Shown here: piece after piece, positions 59,901 through 64,000 of the stretch
How positions within the stretch are numbered: the stretch's first letter is position 1
How the letters are laid out: every line of letters starts with the position of its first letter
Source of the DNA: Spisula solida
Lineage: Eukaryota; Mollusca; Bivalvia; Venerida; Mactridae
NCBI GenBank assembly: GCA_947247005.1
Contig: OX365946.1
Coordinates: forward strand, 47,022,734 to 47,086,733
Reading direction: 5' to 3'
Length of the DNA: 64,000 bases
Program-made: the position numbers and the translations under genes
The notes under the pieces: model-generated
Databases searched by the model: none
Told to the model about the DNA's origin: nothing
Seen by the model: only the letters and a program-made list of their open reading frames with translations

Positions 59901-61144
59901 TTCTTAGGTCACTATAGGGGAATGCATGAATTATTTCGACAGGTGAGTGACATAGAGCCCTTTTGGTCCTCTTATTTATATATATAAAGCAGTCATTAAA
60001 TTATTATTGTCTTATTACCTTATTTTGCTAAACCGATGCAATACGTTTAGATGTACTTCTAGCAAAGTCATTGGGTAAAGTTGTAGCTCCTTCACATGTT
60101 TTCAATCATGAATTGTCTCCCTTTGTTAAATTTATATATATATTCACACTACTGACATTGATCGCGAATATAGCGAAAATTACCCCCCCCCCATGAATAA
60201 TACCTGCTATACAGTATAAGATATTTACTCTTTATTTTATCGCAAAAAACTTTGTAAAGGAATTAGTTTGCAGTTAAAATCTAAATTGCCTGGCCTAAAT
60301 TTATAGTTTTATTATTGTCCTTACAACAAGGAAATAAAACTGCAACTGTACAATCCTTACATGTTAATATTGATAATTTCATTACTGCAGTTAGTAAAGT
60401 TTATACTTCTAATATGTACAGTAAGTGGTATTCTTGTATATGGTATTGTTTTACAAAACAACATTCATGGTCATCATCATATGAAGGTATTATAGGATAT
60501 TCAATTACTTTTGTTTGTCTGTAATTGTTTAAGCAGGCGTTCCATTTATATAGCTAGATGATTTATTCATTTTATTATAAAATACAAACAAAAATCTATT
60601 TTCAGACAATGTCAGACTTTGGTGTCACTACAATGTTAGACTTTGGTGTCATCACAGTGTTAGGCTTTGGTGTCGCGACAATGTCAGACTTTGGTGTCAC
60701 GACAATGTCAGAATTTGGTGTCATGGCAATGTTAGAATTTGGTGTCGCCACAATGTAAGACTTTGGTGTCACGACAATGTCAGACTTTGGTGTCGACACA
60801 ATGTCAGACTTTGGTGTCACCGCAATGTTAGACTGTGGTGTCACCATAATGTTAGACTTTGGTTTCGCCACAATATCAGGCTCTGATGTGACTACAATGA
60901 CTGTCGCCATGTTTAACCCAGCCATTATGACATCATTATATATTATATATTTCAGTGGATCATGTTATAGCACTGTATCCGTATCAAGCTCAGCACCAAG
61001 ATGAACTGACATTCCAGAAAGATGCTGTGATAAATGTCATCAAGAAGGATGACCCTGACTGGTGGCAAGGAGAGTATAATGGACATACTGGCATGTTTCC
61101 ATCTAACTATGTACAGAACACTACTCCAGAAGCTACGGCATCCT
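40922..61144 (+). CDS. ITSN1: Intersectin, middle portion: DPF linker-SH3D-SH3E (segment B)
   Basis: Joined exons 40922-41994, 48962-49094, 49664-49785, 51990-52118, 53209-53284, 60956-61144, all phase-compatible. The product is a linker with ten DPF motifs, a Pro/Ser/Thr linker, SH3D, a second linker, then SH3E. In known intersectins these SH3 domains bind proline-rich partners such as dynamin, synaptojanin and Sos/WASP proteins; DPF motifs bind the AP-2 appendage. The last exon ends in T (phase 1) and would continue into a DH exon starting with two bases. None lies in the remaining 2.9 kb, but the exon at 7,589 fits. No start codon, EH domains or SH3A-C exons are present. Confidence 0.9.
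42960..44445 (-). repeat. ATGCCCCC-family element with expanded ~154-bp array
   Basis: Read on the minus strand it opens TTATGCCCCCCATCTTTGAT at 44,440, then a GTCGGTCGGTCGGTCGGTC microsatellite, then eight to nine ~154-bp monomers, closing with GGGGGCATACGTGTTTTACA. Two monomer types alternate: one has GGTCACAGTGACCTTGACC, the other CATCACAGTGACCTTAACC. Six perfect GGTCACAGTGACC palindromes start at 43,021, 43,148, 43,611, 43,920, 44,075 and 44,230. Confidence 0.92.
44744..44980. mobile_element. TGTTTTATCAAAGCACTTA MITE (copy 3)
   Basis: GTACTGTTTTATCAAAGTAC at the left; GTAAGTGCTTTGATAAAACA at the right. 237 bp. Confidence 0.85.
45182..47964. repeat. Dispersed 13-mer cluster ATAACGAAGGTTT
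   Basis: Perfect copies on the + strand at 45,559, 45,922, 46,106, 47,060, 47,746 and 47,952, and on the minus strand at 46,702. Near copies lie at 45,182 (-), 46,682 (-), 47,042 (-) and degenerate ones around 47,384-47,410. At 47,042-47,071 two face each other: arms AACCTTCGTTATC and GATAACGAAGGTT around GCAG. Spacing is irregular, so it is not a tandem repeat. Confidence 0.9.
46289..46594 (-). pseudogene. Possible coding remnant, unknown protein
   Basis: 101-codon minus-strand frame starting [20 protein letters not shown]. It is acidic and charged, with a C-terminal block [20 protein letters not shown] then [16 protein letters not shown]. The pattern GD-x-V-x-V ... I-x-x-I-x-x-x-D-x-x-x-x-x-V-x-F resembles a small beta domain common at the ends of uncharacterised invertebrate and transposon-linked proteins; that resemblance is from memory and unproven. 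It lies amid the 13-mer cluster, so both may belong to one old mobile element. It could also be a chance frame. Confidence 0.35.
48962..49094 (+). CDS. ITSN1: ITSN exon: linker before SH3D
   Basis: Acceptor gatatttcag, donor ccag|gtaacc, phase 0 in and phase 1 out. Reads [44 protein letters not shown]. It is low-complexity Pro/Ser/Thr; the terminal LKKP leads into EI of the next exon, as GKKPEIAQV does in vertebrate ITSN1. Confidence 0.9.
49664..49785 (+). CDS. ITSN1: ITSN exon: SH3D, first part
   Basis: Acceptor gtgttttcag, donor cag|gttaca, phase 1 in, 0 out. Reads (E)[40 protein letters not shown]. It has the SH3 ALYxY-like AQYTATG, the acidic RT loop and the WW ligand-binding pair. Nearly the same as vertebrate SH3D (ASYTATGPEQL...GGWWEGELQ). 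Confidence 0.97.
49839..50543. mobile_element. TGTTTTATCAAAGC MITE (copy 4) with nested insertion
   Basis: Ends GTACTGTTTTATCAAAGCGT and CCGTAAGTGCTTTAATCAAA-CAGTAC. At 705 bp it is about three times its sister copies; roughly 50,032-50,463 is extra sequence (from AGGTTAATACATGACACAGC to a TAGTATTACTATATATAGT stretch), so a second element is nested inside. Confidence 0.65.
50594..51433. mobile_element. TAGGGCTGT element
   Basis: Left TAGGGCTGTGGATCGTCAGG and right ACTCGCAACAGCCCTA are inverted at the tips. Both ends carry GATCG/CGAATAC-rich text. About 840 bp, no transposase recognised. Confidence 0.55.
51688..51940 (+). repeat. GCATAAG repeat
   Basis: Opens TTTATGCCCTAGCATCTACT / GATGCGGAAGGCATAAGGCA (short hairpin), then CTGTCTGTCTGTCCG, and ends 'accagggcataagcg'. 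Only about 50 bp separates it from the acceptor at 51,989. Confidence 0.65.
51990..52118 (+). CDS. ITSN1: ITSN exon: SH3D, second part
   Basis: Acceptor aataattcag, donor gct|gtaagt, 43 codons. Reads [19 protein letters not shown], then [20 protein letters not shown] and ATTA. [19 protein letters not shown] is the SH3D C-terminus, and the split after GELQ matches vertebrates. The last ~46 bp plus donor are duplicated downstream. Confidence 0.97.
52073..52364 (+). repeat. 92-bp array copying an exon end and its splice donor
   Basis: Units begin TATTTCCCTCGGTTCTGG at 52,073, 52,165 and 52,257, with a partial fourth at ~52,349. Each contains the coding text for [15 protein letters not shown] and GCTGTAAGTACTCTT, so donors lie at 52,119, 52,211 and 52,303. 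Reading past the first donor meets TAG in eight codons. Confidence 0.95.
53209..53284 (+). CDS. ITSN1: ITSN exon: SH3D-SH3E linker
   Basis: Acceptor cattattttag, donor tatg|gtgagt, phase 0 in, 1 out. Reads [25 protein letters not shown]. Low-complexity linker; supported by strong splice sites and by phase agreement on both sides. Confidence 0.85.
53345..54125 (+). repeat. TATACGCCC repeat with ~200-bp monomers
   Basis: Opens TATACGCCCTTTGAAAATGG and repeats 'caaacagttttcatctgat', 'ttggtgacaatgtttatggg', 'ataggccaaatc', 'cttgggttatgg' three to four times, ending 'ggggcatattttgtaacatt'. Non-coding. Confidence 0.7.
55299..55450. repeat. 152-bp near-palindrome
   Basis: Left arm AGATCGCAGTTTTGCGTGAT... 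(55,299-55,344) pairs with the right arm ...ATCACGCAAAACTGCGATCT (55,408-55,450), about 43 bp each. A smaller hairpin (CGTAGG...CCTACG) sits in the loop. The right arm abuts the MITE at 55,452. Confidence 0.8.
55452..56376. mobile_element. 925-bp mariner-type element without transposase
   Basis: Perfect 23-bp inverted ends: CGAGGGGTGATCAACAAAT + ACGC left, and the complement ending TTGATCACCCCTCG right. Weaker pairing extends ~10 bp further, and TA flanks both sides. CGAGGG tips and a TA target are typical of mariner. The interior has no recognisable transposase. Confidence 0.85.
56527..57535 (+). repeat. AGCTCACC-family element
   Basis: Opens TTTAGCTCACCAGTGGCAAG / GTGAGCTTTTGTGATTG, then CCGTCCGTCTGTCCGTCCG, six ~150-bp monomers with 'aaaaactaggtcaa' and 'tggaggtcacatttttgctt', and closes 'caggtgagcgcccaaggatc', 'tatgatcctcttgt'. 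The hairpin differs from the 16,979 copy but pairs, so the stem is preserved. Confidence 0.85.
57914..58542 (-). mobile_element. Internally deleted mariner (copy 3)
   Basis: Ends TACGTGGGGAGATCC and GGATCTACCCACGTA with TA edges. Structure and interior match the copies at 18,678 and 37,878; the VDETW region is present on the minus strand around 58,300. Confidence 0.85.
58553..58700. mobile_element. Short inverted-repeat MITE
   Basis: TGCTTTCCATGAAAAATAAG...TTTTTCAG pairs with CTGAAAAAGATCTTATAATA...TATGGAAAGCA, ~33-bp arms. It adjoins the mariner at 58,542. Confidence 0.65.
59747..59982 (+). repeat. AGCTCACC-family element, short copy
   Basis: Hairpin AGCTCACCTATCAC-AAA-GTGACAGGGGAGCT, one partial monomer, and the closing 'gacaggtgagtgacatagag', 'cccttttggtcctctt'. 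Internal monomers are lost. Confidence 0.75.
60606..60900. repeat. 24-bp minisatellite just before the SH3E exon
   Basis: About 12 units of ACAATGTCAGACTTTGGTGT + CACG. Because 24 is a multiple of three and the unit has no stop, both strands stay open (MSDFGVTT repeats on +). It ends 56 bp before the SH3E exon. I see no sign that it is translated. Confidence 0.9.
60956..61144 (+). CDS. ITSN1: ITSN exon: SH3E
   Basis: Acceptor tatatttcag, donor tcct|gtaagt, phase 1 in and out. Reads (V)[63 protein letters not shown] complete SH3 domain: ALYPYQA, acidic RT loop, WW pair, MFPSNYV. It matches vertebrate SH3E (IGMYDYTAQNDDEL...EDPDWWKGE...LFPSNYV). Without splicing the frame ends at TGA 61,174, eleven codons on. 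Confidence 0.97.
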
Positions 61145-61188
61145 GTAAGTACCTTAACATGTTCACTATTTATTGAACTTCACCTTGG

Positions 61189-61420
61189 TACCGTTTTATC
61201 AAAGCACTTACGGAAACCTTAAACTTGTGTTCAAATTTTATTTATTAATTATTCTTCAACACCTGCAAATTGGGGACTGGTGGTTTGTAGAAGTCATTTA
61301 CTGAATCATTAGGTGTATTGTAGATTCATTTACAACACTATGTAGTTCTATAAGATTTATAAAACATTTTAATTTGATTGTTAGTTTAAATTTTCCATGA
61401 AAGCTTTGATAAAACAGTAC
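61189..61420. mobile_element. TGTTTTATCAAAGCACTTA MITE (copy 5)
   Basis: CCGTTTTATCAAAGCACTTA at the left; AAGCTTTGATAAAACAGTAC at the right. Confidence 0.8.
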
Positions 61421-61652
61421 CCTGACATTCCGAAGCATCTAAATCTGAGATAAATCTCAGCTCAAATATTGTTGCATAATCTATAAGTTAATTTCCATGT
61501 GAGGCCTGATTCAAAAATGGTAGATCACAAAACAGAAACATTATTCAGAGATTATTGCTGTAAAAATGCAATTACTCCAACTTCGACTTAAATTTGAGTA
61601 ATATCTCACTTTGAGTTAAAATTTGTACTTAAGATGCTCCTGGACATTGGAG
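61421..61652. mobile_element. MITE-like element related to 3,131
   Basis: TGACATTCCGAAGCATCT at the left and AGATGCTCCTGGACATTGG at the right are imperfectly inverted. It contains 'aaatctcagctcaaat', as at 3,170. Confidence 0.4.
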
Positions 61653-62413
61653 TCTGTTCTTAAACATTATTTGTTTTACATTGCCCTACACAGCAAAGGT
61701 CTGATGCGGAGATAATTTTTGTCTGGTTTTCATCAAAGTTGTATAGCCTAGCTATGGGATTAGAGATTGTCGGTAGACCCTATGGTTTTTACTTTCATTT
61801 GGTTTGAAGTATTGCCATGATACTTGTTGTATGTTGTGTTTTATCACTTAGACCCATTCAAATTCTGGAGTACAGACCACCATTACCGTGTCAGACATAC
61901 TATTTTTGCAAGAGTTGCTTCCCTTAGACTACTGATTGTGCATATATTGTTTACAATTTGTTATATTGTAAAGCAACTAACATTAGGCTGTATTTTAATT
62001 TTTTTTCTGTCTTATAGAGTTTTTCACCTTTAGGACTCAATTAAAGCGCTTAAAATCCATCATTCTGCAGATAGGTTATGAAGTTATTGCGTTAGGTTTA
62101 TGAAAATTGGGCTTTAAATTAGTACATGATTGGATTGGTATGTGTTCAGAGATTATTTCCGAATATTCACACCTTTGATTGGTTAGTTTTGAGCTTAGTC
62201 TTCCGATTGACCAATACCAAACTGTTATGTAAAGGGATGTTTGTGTTGATTAGTGTGAATTGGATTGGTGCATGATTGTCTGAATGAGAAACATACTTCA
62301 TTAAGGCAGTATAAGATATACAATTGTGTAGTGAGTTAAATGTTAACTACTGTCACAGTCAACATGACTAATACACTGCTGGGTCGAGTGTTAGACTCTC
62401 ACCTGGAACACCT

Positions 62414-62814
62414 GGGCTGGTATTCACAAAGCATCTTAAGGGAAAACTTAAAATCTCAAAATTTAAAGTGTATCAGCTAAACAGGAAAATCAAGATTATC
62501 AATTCTTTATATAGTTTTAAAGTATTACGTAAAGAGCTACTGTTACTGTAACAATAATCATAAAGAATTGCCTCCGTAGCTCAGTGGTTAGCGCGCTTGT
62601 CGTCTAATCTGGCGACCCGAGTTCAAATCCAGGTGGAGGCACACATATATGCCTGCCATGTTTCAGCATAAAGCTGACTGGCAAATAAAGGCTATGCTCG
62701 GTGTAAGAAAACATTGGTTATTGTTCGTTTCTTGGGAAATATGTGCAGCTCAATTTTTTAACTTAAGTACAAATATTTTAGTTTTCCCTTAAGATGCTTT
62801 GTGAATACCAGCCC
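62414..62814. mobile_element. 401-bp MITE with 35-bp inverted ends
   Basis: Left GGGCTGGTATTCACAAAGCA + TCTTAAGGGAAAACT; the right end is its complement. Inner ends also repeat TTAAAATCTC/AATTTTTTAACTT. A tRNA-like sequence lies in the middle. Confidence 0.85.
62570..62641 (+). tRNA. tRNA-like head of a SINE
   Basis: 72 nt with a 7-bp acceptor (GCCTCCG / TGGAGGC, one G-T pair) and A as discriminator, box A TAGCTCAGTGGTTAGCGC, box B GAGTTCAAATCC. The D stem has one mismatch, the T stem two. The anticodon arm closes only as GTCG/CGAC around a 10-nt loop. Degraded folding and position inside a MITE favour a SINE head over a working tRNA. Confidence 0.5.
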
Positions 62815-64000
62815 TGGGTTTAACTTTGGGTTTGTCTATTTCCACCTTTTCTACATGTGGAGAAGAGTTGTCAAATGCTTGTAAAGAGCAAAATTGTATT
62901 GAATTAAAATATCAATTTATTTAATAAGGAAAAACTGTTTAACTGACTGCGGTTTTAATATGACTGGAATCATGCGGGCAAATTGTATAAAAGCCAATGT
63001 AAACCAAAGCCAGTGATTCTAGCTTCAAGTTTTGTTGACTTGGTTCACATTAGAAAAAACATCAATACAGTGACTAAACCTTGAAAGATACATTATTCTA
63101 AACTCATAATTAAAGTATATCTAAACTTGAAATTTAGTTGACTTGTGGAAAACACTGATTATCTGTCTAACCAGAATTCAGTAAGATTAACAGTCAAAAT
63201 ACCAATATAGTGTCAGATATTCGGAGGGATTCCAGTTTGAATCGGATTTTGTCGGACATGTCGGTCAGACTGACATGTTTCTGAAATTCAGTACACGCAG
63301 ACTTTGTTGAAGTTCTCAGTTTTCTGGTGATTTTGTATCTATGTGCTTATTGTAATTTGAAGGATGACATTGATTTTTAATATAAAATTAGATGAGCTGT
63401 TATGTGTGGATCATATTACTTATAGAGGGTGAGTGTATTGGGAAACCATGTTTAATGTAAGGTTTTGTTAGCCTGAGATCAAGGTTGTAAATCTTGAGTT
63501 GGGTTTGTTCTCAAAACTCAAATATTTGATTAATTTAGTGGTTTCCTTGCCATGTCTTTAAATTGACCACTTTGAAGGATGTTTACATAAGGTAATATGA
63601 TGTCTAACATAGAACCCTTTTTTCCAAATTTTATGAAAAATAACTTAAAAACTTCAGGGTTTTTAAGTTGTTTTCACGACTCATAGTTATAATGCACCGG
63701 TTACTTGATTAACCGTAGGTTTTCCTGTGATCAATATCAAACTTGACCTTTGACATCAGCTCTATAGAGTTATACCTGGGGTGTTCAATTTGCCATTGAG
63801 TAACCCTCAGGCAAGTCAGCGGAGTAATGGAAAAACAACCATAGAGGAGTTTAATCCCACATTAGCAGGGGTAATAGAGTCAACTGTTGTTCACCTTACT
63901 CTTATATTATTTGAGACAATCACTTTGATTATTATTCAATTCATTCTGTTTGTAAAGTGTATCACTTGTTACTATAATTATGCATGTCACTTCCTAGCTG
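62815..64000. other. Non-coding end of window
   Basis: No exon found, in particular no DH exon that could follow SH3E. AT-rich, with no clear repeat structure. Confidence 0.55.

Larger units (their letters stand above)
53285..60955. other. Intron of segment B between linker and SH3E
   Basis: 7.7 kb without a recognised exon. It holds the elements listed below. About 54,125-55,290 and 58,705-59,740 show nothing nameable beyond a weak tRNA-like stretch near 54,290 and a fragment related to the 53.3-kb repeat at 59,010-59,110. Confidence 0.6.
62380..62900 (+). mobile_element. Outer tRNA-like SINE interrupted by a MITE
   Basis: GCTGGGTCGAGTGTTAGACT precedes the MITE. After it comes CCTGGGTTTAACTTTGGGTT, then 'ccaccttttctacatgtgga', matching 'cctccacatgtggag' at 21,350 downstream of a similar tRNA-like start (21,240-21,300). 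The MITE splits the box B region. Confidence 0.4.

Noticed and set aside
62570..62641. Functional tRNA gene
   Set aside because: T stem has two mismatches, the anticodon loop is oversized, and it lies inside a MITE.
61145..64000. Search for a second DH exon after SH3E
   Set aside because: No sequence like [10 protein letters not shown] or IFVNWK; the next exon, if any, is beyond the window.

Overview
The window is AT-rich, intron-rich and crowded with repeats, as in a marine bivalve mollusc. Several repeat families look like ones abundant in bivalve genomes: elements opening with an AGCTCACC hairpin, elements ending in ATGCCCCCCATCTTTGATGA, AGTCCCCTACCGG elements, mariner/pogo/hAT-type MITEs and tRNA-derived SINEs. 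Assignment to a bivalve is inference; the species cannot be named from the sequence.

Only one protein family is recognisable: intersectin (ITSN), the endocytic scaffold and Cdc42 exchange factor. All its exons lie on the + strand with good splice sites and matching phases. Segment A (7.6-27.0 kb) encodes the DH, PH and C2 domains and ends at a TGA stop at 27,023-27,025. Segment B (40.9-61.1 kb) encodes a DPF-repeat linker, SH3D, a second linker and SH3E. In an intersectin protein segment B should precede segment A. Here it lies downstream. SH3E (ending at 61,144) nevertheless joins the first DH exon (7,589) exactly in phase, creating a conserved Trp codon. Either there is a head-to-tail (partial) duplication whose other halves lie outside the window, or the assembly has permuted the locus.

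Layout: 1-7.6 kb holds only repeats. 7.6-27.0 kb holds ITSN segment A, including two alternative, same-length, same-phase first exons of the C2 domain (19.6 and 20.9 kb). 27.0-27.5 kb is the 3' flank, with eight copies of an X-box-like palindrome at exact 49-bp spacing. 27.5-40.9 kb has no recognisable gene; it carries MITEs, a 1.5-kb 43-bp satellite, a tRNA-like sequence and a deleted mariner. 40.9-61.1 kb holds ITSN segment B, whose largest introns contain a 154-bp array rich in GGTCACAGTGACC palindromes, a cluster of the 13-mer ATAACGAAGGTTT, and many MITEs. 61.1-64 kb holds repeats, including a nested SINE-in-MITE-in-SINE.

A recurring theme is duplication of 5' splice sites: a 40-bp array at 26.45 kb, a 92-bp array at 52.1 kb, and a Penelope-like insertion at 8.8 kb whose flanking duplication repeats the donor.
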